NCBI GenBank assembly: GCA_011369465.1
Contig: DRQG01000118.1
Coordinates: 1 to 63,979, forward strand
Length of the DNA: 63,979 nt
Source of the DNA: Caldithrix abyssi
Lineage (GTDB): Bacteria; Calditrichota; Calditrichia; Calditrichales; Calditrichaceae
Direction of reading: 5' to 3'
Position numbers and translations under genes: made by a program
Part shown: in pieces, positions 8,982-18,183 of the stretch
How the letters are laid out: each line of letters starts with the position of its first letter
How positions within the stretch are numbered: the stretch's first letter is position 1
The notes under the pieces: model-generated
The model's database searches: none
Told to the model about the DNA's origin: nothing
What the model saw: the letters and a program-made list of their open reading frames with translations, nothing else

Positions 8982-9875
8982 CTATGATGCCATTAATTCG
9001 GTTTTAACCGCATATTCCGGTTTAATAGCAAGAACTTCGGTCATATGATTACGCAGTGATTCTGTCGGTCCTACATGATAAAAGTGCTTGAATTCTTTCA
9101 TCACCAGGCCGTCCCAGGCATTTTTTAAATGTTCATTCTGACGATATTTATTTTCTTTCCACATGGATAATGCGAAACCCGCTGGCAAAGCTTTGGTTTT
9201 TATTGCTAACTTTAATGCATCTTCTTCTTTCCAACTATTAAAATAATCTGTATGTCTTCCGATGTATGGGGGATCTAAATAGACAAAATCTTTATCATTG
9301 GAAAGTGAAATTGTTTCTTCCCAGTCGGCAACCTCGAACTTCCAATCATGATCGATTATTATTTTGCGAATGTTTCCAATCTGGTTTGCGATTTTTGTGA
9401 TGTAACCTTTTCTGAATCTTTCAGGCTTATGATTAAAAGGTACGTTAAATTCTCCTTTGCTATTGAAACGCATTAATCCGTTAAAACTTGCTCTGTTCAG
9501 AAAAAGAAATAATAATGAATCATCCTGGCTTTGATTAAAATTATACCGCATTTCATAGTAATAATCTTTTCCTTTTTCGAAAAGACGGACTCCATGCTCT
9601 TGTAAATAGTCTCTAACGATTATTTCATCAATAATACCGGATTGAATTTCCTGATAAAAACGGATAATGTGTTTATTGGTGTCAGAAACGAGGGCGCGTT
9701 CAGGTCGGATATTAAAGAGAACGACTCCTGAACCCAGAAAGGGTTCAATCCATCGACCGGCCCCATCCCATCGTATATTTGCGGCAATGAAATTAATGAG
9801 TTTGGTTTTAATGCCCTGGCATTTTATGGGTGGAACCAGTACTTTATCAATTTTTCGTGGTAAAAATGTATTCAT
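8982..9875 (-). CDS. EcoRV-type adenine-N6 DNA methyltransferase (GATATC)
   Basis: 297 residues; M component of a type II restriction-modification system. Motifs: VPPIKCQGIKTKL at the N-terminus, SAM-binding motif EPFLGSGVV (FLGSG at 46-50), the Dam-family segment FLNRASFNGLMRFNSKGEF, and the catalytic DPPY at 201-204 followed by IGRHTDYFNSW. The order of motif I before DPPY is that of alpha-class (D12) methylases. From memory the wording (KxQGIKTKL, FNSKGxFNVPF, DPPYIGRHxDYFNSW, EHFYHVG-like FKHFYHVG) closely matches M.EcoRV, which methylates the first adenine of GATATC. The gene lies 68 bp after the endonuclease gene on the same strand and has its own promoter between them. Confidence 0.95.
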   Translation of the reverse strand: MNTFLPRKIDKVLVPPIKCQGIKTKLINFIAANIRWDGAGRWIEPFLGSGVVLFNIRPERALVSDTNKHIIRFYQEIQSGIIDEIIVRDYLQEHGVRLFEKGKDYYYEMRYNFNQSQDDSLLFLFLNRASFNGLMRFNSKGEFNVPFNHKPERFRKGYITKIANQIGNIRKIIIDHDWKFEVADWEETISLSNDKDFVYLDPPYIGRHTDYFNSWKEEDALKLAIKTKALPAGFALSMWKENKYRQNEHLKNAWDGLVMKEFKHFYHVGPTESLRNHMTEVLAIKPEYAVKTELMAS

Positions 9876-9907
9876 TTTATATTAGTAAACTTTCGTACAC
9901 TGCCTAA

Positions 9908-9935
9908 ATATTAAAAAAAAACTATAGAATGTCAA
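9908..9935 (-). promoter_or_regulatory. consensus-like promoter for the methylase gene
   Basis: On the minus strand TTGACA (9935-9930) and TAATAT (9913-9908) are separated by 16 bases that include a run of nine T. The -10 lies 32 bases before the methylase ATG. It is the best sigma-70 match noticed in the window and lies just beyond the endonuclease stop codon, so the methylase can be made independently of the endonuclease. Confidence 0.6.
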
Positions 9936-9943
9936 GATTTAAC

Positions 9944-10627
9944 TTAATAATTACGCCAATAAGCCTCAAAATCTTCATGGGATTGAAACGGGCCATTTCC
10001 TTCCTGAAAATCAGCAATTTCGCAACTTTTAATTGAACCGATATTGGTTGTATTCCCACTACCGGCTCGTAAACCAGCTATTTTATATTTTTCCTGAACA
10101 AAATATTCTATGTTTGTAAAAGGAGATTCCAGGTTAGCAGCATCAATAATCTGCTTTATTTCTACATTCTTACAATTCGGGTTACGTGTATAAAGAAATC
10201 CGATAATCCAATGTTGCGAATATTCCATATAAGGATAAAGAATACCTCGCTTGCCTAATGGATCCCGTAGAAAAGAACGGTAAGAGCCAAGTGTAAAACC
10301 AAATGGTTTTAGTGATCCGTCTTTCTTATATTGTCTGTATGTTGATTTTACCTCGATAGCAATTTTATTTCGGTCTTCTTTATTTTTTAAAAGAGTGAAA
10401 TCCGGATACTGATTTTGTTTAGATTTTTCTATATTTAAATCATATTGTTTAGCGATTTCCCGGACTATCGGTTCACAGAAAATTTCGAATAAACCAGACA
10501 GGATTTTTGAATCATACGACAAAGTGAAAACACGTTGGTCATTAACTAAAACTCCAACCAATTGCCAGTCCAATTTACCCGGGTATAGCTCACTTACCTT
10601 ATGTTTGAAACTGTTGATAAAATCCAA
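9944..10627 (-). CDS. EcoRV-type restriction endonuclease (GATATC)
   Basis: 227 residues, starting with TTG at 10627; AAGGA lies 11 bases upstream. It closely follows EcoRV along its length: LFEIFCEP (Glu48, matching EcoRV Glu45), KQNQYPDFTL (Asp76, matching Asp74), IAIEVKSTY (Glu92 and Lys94, matching Asp90 and Lys92), YSQHWIIGFLYTR, and the recognition-loop segment AGSGNTTNIGSI at ~188-199, then DYWRNY-like AYWRNY at the very end. Differences: the second active-site acid is Glu rather than Asp, and the protein stops at WRNY, about 24 residues short of EcoRV's C-terminus. It should cut GATATC to blunt ends as a dimer (inference from conserved recognition loops). It is AT-rich and inserted beside lon. 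Confidence 0.95.
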   Translation of the reverse strand: MDFINSFKHKVSELYPGKLDWQLVGVLVNDQRVFTLSYDSKILSGLFEIFCEPIVREIAKQYDLNIEKSKQNQYPDFTLLKNKEDRNKIAIEVKSTYRQYKKDGSLKPFGFTLGSYRSFLRDPLGKRGILYPYMEYSQHWIIGFLYTRNPNCKNVEIKQIIDAANLESPFTNIEYFVQEKYKIAGLRAGSGNTTNIGSIKSCEIADFQEGNGPFQSHEDFEAYWRNY

Positions 10628-10643
10628 ATTTAAGAAAGTCCTT

Positions 10644-10649
10644 ATTATA
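10644..10649 (-). promoter_or_regulatory. isolated -10-like TATAAT upstream of the endonuclease
   Basis: A perfect TATAAT on the minus strand abuts the AAGGA of the endonuclease gene, but no acceptable -35 hexamer lies 16-18 bases upstream. If used, it would give a very short leader and weak expression. No C-protein gene or clear C-box was found nearby. Confidence 0.25.
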
Positions 10650-10796
10650 ATTAGATTGGAGTTATTAACTTATTTTTTAAAAAAAGCAAAAGGCAAATAA
10701 ATATCCGGTGTTTAAAATTTTTCAAGAAATACTGAATGCCTTTACTAAATATACTAAAATATAAATTGAGAAAAAAGATATGCCGTTTATTAAAAC

Positions 10797-10825
10797 TTGC
10801 CATTTCCCTGTTAAAACCCTAAACT
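10797..10825 (+). promoter_or_regulatory. candidate promoter for the TPR gene
   Basis: TTGCCA (10797-10802) and TAAACT (10820-10825) are spaced by 17 bases and lie about 60 bases upstream of the ATG at 10886. The match is moderate. Confidence 0.35.
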
Positions 10826-10885
10826 TAGGCCGTTTTCAAATAACGGGAACGGAATTTTATCCAATAATTTGTACGGTTGATTGAT

Positions 10886-11737
10886 ATGAAAAATAAAACG
10901 GCATTGGTGGAAAAAGCGCAACGGCTTTATGAACAAAAAGAGTACCGGAAAGCGGCTCAGACCTTTTTGGAAGCGCTTAAAGAAATTAAAGAAGATGCGG
11001 AACGGGCGGCTGTCTGGGCTGAACTGAGCTGGACCTTCTATCGTTTAAAGGATTATCGGCGCACGCTCGAAGCCATCGACAATGTGTTCCATTTTAATGA
11101 TGAGTACCCGAATAAAGAAGACCTGTTCCGGATCAAAGGATATGCGCATCTGGCGTTGAACGAGCAGGATGAGGCCGAAAGCGCCTTGCAGGCCTCGCTG
11201 ACCCTGGACCGGGATTCGGCTAAACAACAAACCATTTTTTATGAGCTGGGCAAACTCTATTTCAGAAAACAGGACTATCCGCAGGCGTTGCAGGCTTTTA
11301 ATGAAGTGGAAAGTTACTTCCTGCAAAACGATATGGATTTTTGGCTGTCCATTCTTTTTTATAAAGGAATGATTTACTACTACGCAGGCGAAACAAAGGA
11401 AAGTGAAGCAATCTTTGAGGAATTGCTGGAAAATGCAAAGGATAACCAGCGCAAAGCCGCAGCCCTGTTTGGCCTGGCCTTCATCACCTTTGACCGAAAG
11501 GACTATCTCAAAACAATTAATCTGTGCGAGTCCATTACGTCGCTGGACAGCGCATTTTTTGATCTGGAGTCGGTCGGTTTCCTGAGCGCGGTATCTTTTC
11601 ACTATTTGGGGCGGGACGACGTATTCGAAAAATATTATCTTGAATTGATGAAAAAATATCCGCAAGGGCGCTATGCCGGGGAGCTGAAAGCCATTAAAAA
11701 ACGAATTGATGAAGGGAAAACCGAAGCGGGCAATTAA
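10886..11737 (+). CDS. cytoplasmic tetratricopeptide-repeat protein
   Basis: 283 residues from the ATG at 10886; a TTG three codons upstream is also in frame, and neither has a good ribosome site. There is no signal peptide. Almost the whole protein is made of TPR-like helix pairs with the usual small/large pattern, for example ALVEKAQRLYEQKEYRKAAQ (first repeat), AELSWTFYRLKDYRRTLEAI, AHLALNEQDEAESALQASL, LGKLYFRKQDYPQALQAF, and FYKGMIYYYAGETKESEAI. Such proteins are protein-protein scaffolds; the partner is unknown. It is a single gene closed by its own terminator, between the restriction-modification pair and mfd. Confidence 0.85.
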   Translation: MKNKTALVEKAQRLYEQKEYRKAAQTFLEALKEIKEDAERAAVWAELSWTFYRLKDYRRTLEAIDNVFHFNDEYPNKEDLFRIKGYAHLALNEQDEAESALQASLTLDRDSAKQQTIFYELGKLYFRKQDYPQALQAFNEVESYFLQNDMDFWLSILFYKGMIYYYAGETKESEAIFEELLENAKDNQRKAAALFGLAFITFDRKDYLKTINLCESITSLDSAFFDLESVGFLSAVSFHYLGRDDVFEKYYLELMKKYPQGRYAGELKAIKKRIDEGKTEAGN

Positions 11738-11747
11738 GGAATTTGAT

Positions 11748-11792
11748 ACGGGTTTAAGAATGTGCACCTCCGCTTTAAGGCCCGTTTTTTTT
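11748..11792 (+). terminator. intrinsic terminator after the TPR gene
   Basis: ACGGG-TTTAAG pairs with CTTTAA-GG-CCCGT with a small bulge, followed by eight T residues. It lies ten bases after the stop codon and separates the TPR gene from mfd. Confidence 0.75.
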
Positions 11793-12005
11793 AATGCTGG
11801 GTAAGGGGTATGCCGATCCCCGTACGAGCGGGATAGGATATTGCATAGCAGGGCTTCCGAATCAAATAGGGAATGACTTTATTGTCATGATGTTGCATTT
11901 TTACATAGCCTCTTTACGGCAGAACAAATGTACTTTAAAAATTCCGTTTCATATTTCAACCCATTCTTGCATAATCATTCAACTATCCAATAACATTACG
12001 AAAGA

Positions 12006-15000
12006 ATGCAAAACTTACGAACGAAGATATTTAACCATCCGGGATTCAACCTCCTAAGCGAAAAATTAAAACAAACGCGCCGTGTCCATTTAAGCGGTTT
12101 GAACGGTTCATTCCGTTCTTTTTTGGCTTTGTTCCTCTCTGAACAGGATAAACGGCCCTTGCTCTATATTGCGGCCGATCAGGATTCCGCCGAACGGATG
12201 CGGGATGATCTGGAACTGATTAAAACCGAATTGCCGATAGCCTTTTTACCGGCCCTGGAATTCGAACCGTATAACACCGGCGAACCCAATCCCAGCCTGT
12301 TGAGCCTGCGTATGGAAACCCTTCAAACCACCATGGAAAGCGATCATTGGATTATTGTGGCCACACCGGAGGGATTGATGGAATCCTTCCCGCCCCGGGA
12401 AAATTTTCTGGACGAACAGGTTTACATAAAACGGGGGATGCAGATTCCTTTCGAAGAACTGGTAAATCGGCTGGCGCGTATCGGTTTTGAACGGGCCGAC
12501 AATGTGGAACAGGTGGGGCAATTCAGCGTGCGGGGCGGACTGATTGACGTGTTTACCTGGAACGCAGCCGATCCTTTCCGCATTGAGTTTTTTGGCGATG
12601 AAGTGGAATCCATCCGCAATTTCGATGTGTTGAGTCAACGGTCTGTCCGACAACTGGAAGAAGCGACCATCCTGCCCAACCTGGAAAATACTGAAGAGCG
12701 GGCTTTTATCGATCAGATTGTACCCGAAACAACCATCCTTTTTTGCGAAGACAGCCAGCTCTTGCACCAAAAAGCGGAAGATTTTTTCCGTACGGCGGAG
12801 AACCGTTACAACGCATTGCGTAATCAGGATACCGAAATAGCGCCTCCGCAATCAAAGTATTTTCAGCCGGAAAAATTGCAGGCATTTCTGGAAACGAAGC
12901 ACCTTGTGGAAAGCGATCTGGTTACCGCGCCTGATGTTGCAAACGTTCATTTCGGAATTAAACCCCATCCCGACTTTGGCGGCAGTATGAAACGTTTTCT
13001 GGAATATCTGCGTCAGCGCAGCGCCGGGCAAAGCCATCCTCAGCTCTATATTCAGGCGGTCAACCAGAGCCAGGCCGATCGTCTGCAGGAAATCATTGAT
13101 GAAGAAGAAATCCCGTTTAACGGCAAATGTCTGGCTGGGACGCTGCACAATGGATTCCGCTCCGATGATCTGAACCTGGAAATCCTCACCGACCATGAAA
13201 TCTTTAACCGTTTTAAACGCCGTCGAACCTATAAGCGATTCAAAAGCAGCGCTTATCTGCGCCAACTAAGCAGTTTAAACCTGTATGATTATGTGGTGCA
13301 CGTGGATTACGGCATCGGACAATATTTGGGGATGGAAACGCTGGAATTTGGCGATGTTAAAAAGGAATGTTTAAAAATTGCTTATGCCGACGGCGATCAT
13401 CTCTTTGTCACCGTCGATCGACTCAATCGTGTACAAAAATACAGCACCGAAGAAGGCGTTCGTCCAAAACTGACCCGATTGGGCGGCAGCGAATGGGAAC
13501 GTACCAAAAAGAAAACCAAAGAATCCATAAAAAAAGTCGCCGCCGAGCTGATCCGTATTTATGCCGGTCGTAAAGCGATGGGCGGACATGCCTTCGAAGA
13601 GGATAACCACTGGCAGAGAGAGCTGGAAGCTTCTTTTATGTTCGAAGAAACAGAAGATCAGCTCAAATCGATTCTGGAAGTAAAACGGGATATGCAGAGT
13701 GATCAGCCTATGGACCGTCTGCTGTGCGGCGATGTGGGGTTCGGCAAAACCGAGGTGGCCATCCGGGCCTGTTTTAAGGCGGTGATGAACGGCAAACAGG
13801 CCGCCGTGCTGGTGCCTACAACCATTTTGGCCTTCCAGCATTACCAAACTTTTAAGGAACGTATGCGCGAATTCCCATTGGAAGTGGAAATGATCAACCG
13901 CTTTCGCAGCGCCAAAGAACAGCGGCAAATACTGGAAAAACTGGCTTCCGGGCAAATTGATATCATCATCGGCACGCACCGGCTGCTCTCCGAGGATGTA
14001 CGGTTTAAGGATTTGGGGCTGCTGGTTGTGGACGAGGAGCAGCGTTTTGGGGTTAAACAAAAAGAAAAATTAAAAAAATACCGTCTCTCGGTGGATATCC
14101 TTTCAATGACGGCCACTCCGATTCCCCGAACGCTGCACATGGCCCTAATGGGCGCCCGCGATCTGTCCAATATCGATACGCCGCCTCGCAACCGTCTGCC
14201 GGTGCATACGGAAATTATGCACTGGGACGATGATAAGCTGCATTACGTTATCCGGCGTGAACTGGAACGAGGCGGACAAGTGTATTTTGTGCACAACAGG
14301 GTGGAAACCATTTTGGCGGTGAAGGAATCGTTGCAGCAAATCGTTCCTCAGGCGCGCATTGCCGTGGGGCACGGACAATTGCCGGAACGACAACTGGAAA
14401 AGGTTATGCTTGATTTTATGAATAAAAAATACGATATCCTGCTGGCCACTATGATTATCGAAAACGGACTGGATATCCCCAATGTAAATACCATTATCAT
14501 TAACCGGGCCGATAAATTCGGGCTTTCCCAGTTGTATCAATTGCGCGGCCGGGTGGGGCGATCGGCCCAGCAGGCCTATGCATATTTGATCGTCCCGCCC
14601 ATCGATAAACTGAGCGCTACAGCCCGCAAACGCCTGCATGCCATTCAGGATTTTACGGATTTGGGCTCCGGTTACAAGGTAGCGCTGCGCGATCTGGAAA
14701 TCCGCGGCGCAGGCAATCTTTTGGGCAAGGAACAGAGCGGTTTTGTGCAAAGCGTCGGCTTTGACCTGTACTGCAAAATTCTGGACGAAGCTGTGAATGA
14801 GTTGAAAAAAGGCCGGGAAGACCTGCTGCTTGCAGAAGAAGCGACTAACGGAGAACATAAACCATATACGGATCCTAAACTGGATGTGGATTTTGATCTG
14901 TTGATTCCCGATTCCTATCTGCCCAGCGAATTGGAACGAATTACCGTTTATCATCGTTTAGTAAATTTCTCCCGTCCGGAACAGATTAAAGAGATGCGTG

Positions 15001-15329
15001 AGGAATTGCAGGATCGTTTTGGTCAACTGCCCGAAGAAGTCGATGATTTTCTGGCAGCCATAGAAATTAAAATACTGGCCAGCCGCTTATACGCCGAGCG
15101 CGTCATACTTAAAGAAGATCGCTTAAAGCTGATATTCAGCGAAAAGGCCCAGGATGACGATCAGTTTTTTAAGAAAAGCATTCCTACGATGATGCATCAA
15201 AAACTGAGCGAGGTGCGCTTTTTAAACCAGAAACATTTGGGGGTGGAATTTCGATTAAAAGGGGAAACCCGTGCCGAGCGTTTATCCTTTGCCGAAAAAA
15301 TATTGGCATACATTATAGAAAATGAGTAA
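12006..15329 (+). CDS. mfd: transcription-repair coupling factor Mfd
   Basis: 1,107 residues. It removes RNA polymerase stalled at lesions and recruits UvrA. Order: UvrB-like N-terminal module (residues ~1-350, including LPALEFEPYNTGEPN), the CarD-like RNA-polymerase-interacting domain (~425-500, VHVDYGIGQYLG), the RecG-type translocase with Walker A GDVGFGKT at 575-582, a DEEQRFG box, TGRGVGR-type RGRVGRS motif VI, and the C-terminal TRCF domain (~960-1,100). Length is slightly short of E. coli Mfd (1,148). The ATG has GAAAGA just upstream. A TTGCAT/TAACAT pair with 18-bp spacing at 11967-11996 may be its promoter. Confidence 0.97.
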   Translation: MQNLRTKIFNHPGFNLLSEKLKQTRRVHLSGLNGSFRSFLALFLSEQDKRPLLYIAADQDSAERMRDDLELIKTELPIAFLPALEFEPYNTGEPNPSLLSLRMETLQTTMESDHWIIVATPEGLMESFPPRENFLDEQVYIKRGMQIPFEELVNRLARIGFERADNVEQVGQFSVRGGLIDVFTWNAADPFRIEFFGDEVESIRNFDVLSQRSVRQLEEATILPNLENTEERAFIDQIVPETTILFCEDSQLLHQKAEDFFRTAENRYNALRNQDTEIAPPQSKYFQPEKLQAFLETKHLVESDLVTAPDVANVHFGIKPHPDFGGSMKRFLEYLRQRSAGQSHPQLYIQAVNQSQADRLQEIIDEEEIPFNGKCLAGTLHNGFRSDDLNLEILTDHEIFNRFKRRRTYKRFKSSAYLRQLSSLNLYDYVVHVDYGIGQYLGMETLEFGDVKKECLKIAYADGDHLFVTVDRLNRVQKYSTEEGVRPKLTRLGGSEWERTKKKTKESIKKVAAELIRIYAGRKAMGGHAFEEDNHWQRELEASFMFEETEDQLKSILEVKRDMQSDQPMDRLLCGDVGFGKTEVAIRACFKAVMNGKQAAVLVPTTILAFQHYQTFKERMREFPLEVEMINRFRSAKEQRQILEKLASGQIDIIIGTHRLLSEDVRFKDLGLLVVDEEQRFGVKQKEKLKKYRLSVDILSMTATPIPRTLHMALMGARDLSNIDTPPRNRLPVHTEIMHWDDDKLHYVIRRELERGGQVYFVHNRVETILAVKESLQQIVPQARIAVGHGQLPERQLEKVMLDFMNKKYDILLATMIIENGLDIPNVNTIIINRADKFGLSQLYQLRGRVGRSAQQAYAYLIVPPIDKLSATARKRLHAIQDFTDLGSGYKVALRDLEIRGAGNLLGKEQSGFVQSVGFDLYCKILDEAVNELKKGREDLLLAEEATNGEHKPYTDPKLDVDFDLLIPDSYLPSELERITVYHRLVNFSRPEQIKEMREELQDRFGQLPEEVDDFLAAIEIKILASRLYAERVILKEDRLKLIFSEKAQDDDQFFKKSIPTMMHQKLSEVRFLNQKHLGVEFRLKGETRAERLSFAEKILAYIIENE

Positions 15330-15547
15330 TTTTTAAGTTTGTAAAAATAAAGTAAGATAAAATACGGACTAAAATAAAATCATATTTCCCAACAAGTGCG
15401 GGACTTAAATAACATATTGATAAATTAAAGTACCTGAAAGCATCTTAACTAACCGAATATGTACTCGTTTAATTTGGGCTAATCGATAATATAGTAAATT
15501 AATTACGCCAAGAAAAATACCTTTACGAATTGAGGACGGAGGCAGAA

Positions 15548-17254
15548 ATGCGAAAAGTTTTATCCTTAGTTATACCCACTTTATTGGCTTTGTATTTGAG
15601 CGGATGCGGCCTGTCCGAGGATACGGTGGCTAAAGTCGGCAATCAAAAAATTACGGTTGACGAATTTAAACAGGAACTGGCCAAGCGTTTTCCTAACAAA
15701 ACCTCCTATACGGATGTGGATTCGGCGGCAAAATTTAATGCACTCAACAGAATGATCGATACCAAAAGACGCCTGGCTGCGGCCTACGATCTTGGGTTGG
15801 ATGAGGATGATGTGGTGCTTTTGGAAGTGCGCCGGCAGAACGAAAAAATGCTGATGAACAAATTTTACGAAAAGATGATCGTGGATAAAATGGTTTCGGA
15901 TGAAGCTATTCGCCAGGCCTTCGAAAAACAAAAAGAAGAAGTCAAAGCCAGCCACATCCTTATCGCCTATGCCGGCGCCCGTGGAAGTCGGGCCAAACGA
16001 AGTAAAGACGAGGCCGCTAAACTGGCCGCTGAAATTGCCCAAAAGGCGCGGGCCGGTGAGGATTTTACCGCATTGGTAAAAAAATATTCCGATGATCCCT
16101 CGGCTAAACGTAATAACGGCGATCTGGGTTATTTTACCTGGGGACGCATGGTGCCGGAATTTCAGGAAGCCGCCTTTGCCATGCAGCCGGGAGAGATTTC
16201 CGAACCGGTGGAAACTTCGTACGGTTTCCATGTGATAAAGGTGGAAGATCGGCGTGAAAATCCCAAGTTTTCGGAAGATAACTTCGAAAAAGAGTCCTTT
16301 AATATTAAACGTAAACTCTATTTTGCCCGGCAGGATGAAGGCCGCGCACGATGGGATACTTTACGCAGTCAGATAAAAAAAGAATACGATTACAAACTAC
16401 TCAGAGACAATCTTAAAGATTTAACCGCTAAATTAAAAGAAAAAACCAGAAAACGTCTTCTCAATCCGGAAGATATTACCCAGGAAGAAAGAAATACCCT
16501 TTTGGCCACCTGGAACGGCGGACAATATACTCTGGAAGATTTGCTGGAAGAATATAAAGATAGCTTCAGCCGTCTGCGCCCCGCTTTAATTGAATATGTC
16601 CGGTTGGCGCCTGACGTTGAAAACATTAATCTGAAAGATTTTATGGTGGCCAAAGCAAGAGAAATGGGGCTTGGGCAGGAAGAGGATATTCAGAAACAAC
16701 TGGATATAATTAAAGAACGCCGTATGCTGAGCGTGTTAAAACAAAGAGAAATAGATGATAAGATAGAACCGACGGATGAAGATATAAAAAATTACTATGA
16801 GCAAAATAAAGAAGAATTCACGCATCCGCCCAAAATACAGATCTGGGAAATCTTTGTTAAAGATGAAAAACTGGCCAAGAAGATTTATAATTGGGCCAAG
16901 GCAGGCCGTAATTTTGAACAATTAGCCGCCAAATACACAGAGGACAAAACTTATAAAAAGAAAAAAGGATTTTTAGGCTATAAAGTACGCACGCAGCGCG
17001 GCAGCGTTTCCCGTGAGGCTTTTAAAATAGGTGAAAATGCCATCGGCGGGCCGGTTCGTTATCGTAACGGTTGGGCTGTAATCAAAACAGGAAAGAAGAT
17101 GGAAAAGGAATATATGGATTTCAAACAGGCCTTGCCGCGTGTACAGTCTAAACTTCGCAGAGAACGCCTTAAAGCTCGTACAGAAGAATGGGAAAAAGAG
17201 TTGAAGGAGCGATATCCCGCTACCATTAACGAAGAACTGGTGATGTCAATTTGA
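15548..17254 (+). CDS. parvulin-type peptidyl-prolyl isomerase lipoprotein, two PpiC domains
   Basis: 568 residues from the ATG at 15548, chosen because GGAGG lies five bases before it. The N-terminus is a lipoprotein signal with lipobox LSGC (Cys at ~20). A SurA-N/trigger-like helical region is followed by a well-preserved PpiC domain (residues ~130-225: ASHILIAY, KYSDDPSAKRNNGDLGYF, GEISEPVETSYGFHVIKV). A second, degenerate PpiC-like domain (~420-515) keeps the IWEIFV strand and KKKGFLGY but has lost much of the canonical end motif. It is likely periplasmic, membrane-anchored, aiding folding of envelope proteins. It is first of three parvulin genes; the next one begins a few dozen bases later. 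Confidence 0.9.
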   Translation: MRKVLSLVIPTLLALYLSGCGLSEDTVAKVGNQKITVDEFKQELAKRFPNKTSYTDVDSAAKFNALNRMIDTKRRLAAAYDLGLDEDDVVLLEVRRQNEKMLMNKFYEKMIVDKMVSDEAIRQAFEKQKEEVKASHILIAYAGARGSRAKRSKDEAAKLAAEIAQKARAGEDFTALVKKYSDDPSAKRNNGDLGYFTWGRMVPEFQEAAFAMQPGEISEPVETSYGFHVIKVEDRRENPKFSEDNFEKESFNIKRKLYFARQDEGRARWDTLRSQIKKEYDYKLLRDNLKDLTAKLKEKTRKRLLNPEDITQEERNTLLATWNGGQYTLEDLLEEYKDSFSRLRPALIEYVRLAPDVENINLKDFMVAKAREMGLGQEEDIQKQLDIIKERRMLSVLKQREIDDKIEPTDEDIKNYYEQNKEEFTHPPKIQIWEIFVKDEKLAKKIYNWAKAGRNFEQLAAKYTEDKTYKKKKGFLGYKVRTQRGSVSREAFKIGENAIGGPVRYRNGWAVIKTGKKMEKEYMDFKQALPRVQSKLRRERLKARTEEWEKELKERYPATINEELVMSI

Positions 17255-17325
17255 GGATACCCTCGAAAATCGAGATAAATTTGAGGGCGCAGTCCCGCCG
17301 AATTGGACATTTTCGGAAGAGAAAT

Positions 17326-18171
17326 ATGTACGGTAAACAAATGAGCTGCAAAATTATTTGCTTGTTGGTGGTGCTTATCTTTCTGGTGCAATGCAAGCAG
17401 GAAAAAGAAATACCCAGGGAGTTTGTAGCCCAGGTGAACGATCAGTATCTGTTGAATAAACATCTGCAATACAGCGTTCCTCCGGGTTTGGATGAAGAAA
17501 CGGCCTTTGCGTTAAAAAGTACCATAATTTCCCGCTGGGTAGAGGATGAAGTCCTCTACCAAACAGCGGTGGCCGAAGGCATGACACTTTCGGATAAGGA
17601 AAAACACCTGCTCCACGAGTACGAAAAATCATTGTACATTCAAAAATATCTTACCCGAAAATTGGATCGTGATTACCGGATTTCGGAAAAGGAAATAGAG
17701 GATTATTACGACGATCATGTTGACGAATTCAAACGCTCGGAAGACGAAGTGCATATCATCCATTTGCTGATGGAACAACGTGATAACGCCATATTCAAAG
17801 AGATAAGACAAGCCAAAGATTTAAATGAGATTATACGCAAGTACTACTTTGACGAAAAGTCAACTCCGGAACAACCCAATGGCGATCTTGGTTATGTAAA
17901 AGTAAGCAGCCTGGATGAACGATTCGTCAAAACAATCAAGCGGTTGAAAACCGGTTCAATCACCAAGCCGATTAAAACCGATCAGGGCTATCACTTTATA
18001 CAATTATTGGACTGGCAGAAAAAAGGCACAACAATCGATTTGGATTTGGTTCGGGATGAAATCATACTGCGGCTCAAACGGCTAAAGAGAGAAGAAGAGC
18101 GTCAGCGTCTTTTAAGAGAATTGAAAGAGAAAGCTCAGATTCAAACCTATTTGAGTAAAATAGAACAATAA
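17326..18171 (+). CDS. parvulin-like (PpiC/PrsA) lipoprotein
   Basis: 281 residues from the ATG at 17326 (GGAAGAG five bases upstream); an in-frame TTG at 17251 overlaps the previous stop but has no ribosome site. Lipoprotein signal with FLVQC as lipobox. A helical N-region (EEKHLLHEYEKSLYIQKYL-like) precedes a single PpiC domain (~150-240) with VHIIHLLME, PNGDLGYVKVSSLDE and a GYHFIQLLDW end. The domain is divergent, so isomerase activity is uncertain; a holdase/foldase role like PrsA or PpiD is plausible. It sits between two other parvulin genes, 12 bp before the SurA-like gene, likely one operon. Confidence 0.85.
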   Translation: MYGKQMSCKIICLLVVLIFLVQCKQEKEIPREFVAQVNDQYLLNKHLQYSVPPGLDEETAFALKSTIISRWVEDEVLYQTAVAEGMTLSDKEKHLLHEYEKSLYIQKYLTRKLDRDYRISEKEIEDYYDDHVDEFKRSEDEVHIIHLLMEQRDNAIFKEIRQAKDLNEIIRKYYFDEKSTPEQPNGDLGYVKVSSLDERFVKTIKRLKTGSITKPIKTDQGYHFIQLLDWQKKGTTIDLDLVRDEIILRLKRLKREEERQRLLRELKEKAQIQTYLSKIEQ

Positions 18172-18183
18172 CAAAGGATTAGG

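Noticed and set aside
10628-10700. C-protein operator (C-box) upstream of the endonuclease
   Set aside because: Only scattered GACT/AGTT-like words are present without the required symmetry, and no C-protein gene is visible.
11794-12057. Open frame overlapping the mfd start
   Set aside because: It runs through the mfd leader and into mfd in another frame, and lacks a ribosome site and protein-like composition.
12246-14954. Long antisense frames inside mfd (for example 12246-12851, 13371-14060, 14145-14954)
   Set aside because: They are shadows of the well-supported mfd reading frame; their sequences have the Phe/His/Gln-rich composition typical of reverse-strand artefacts.
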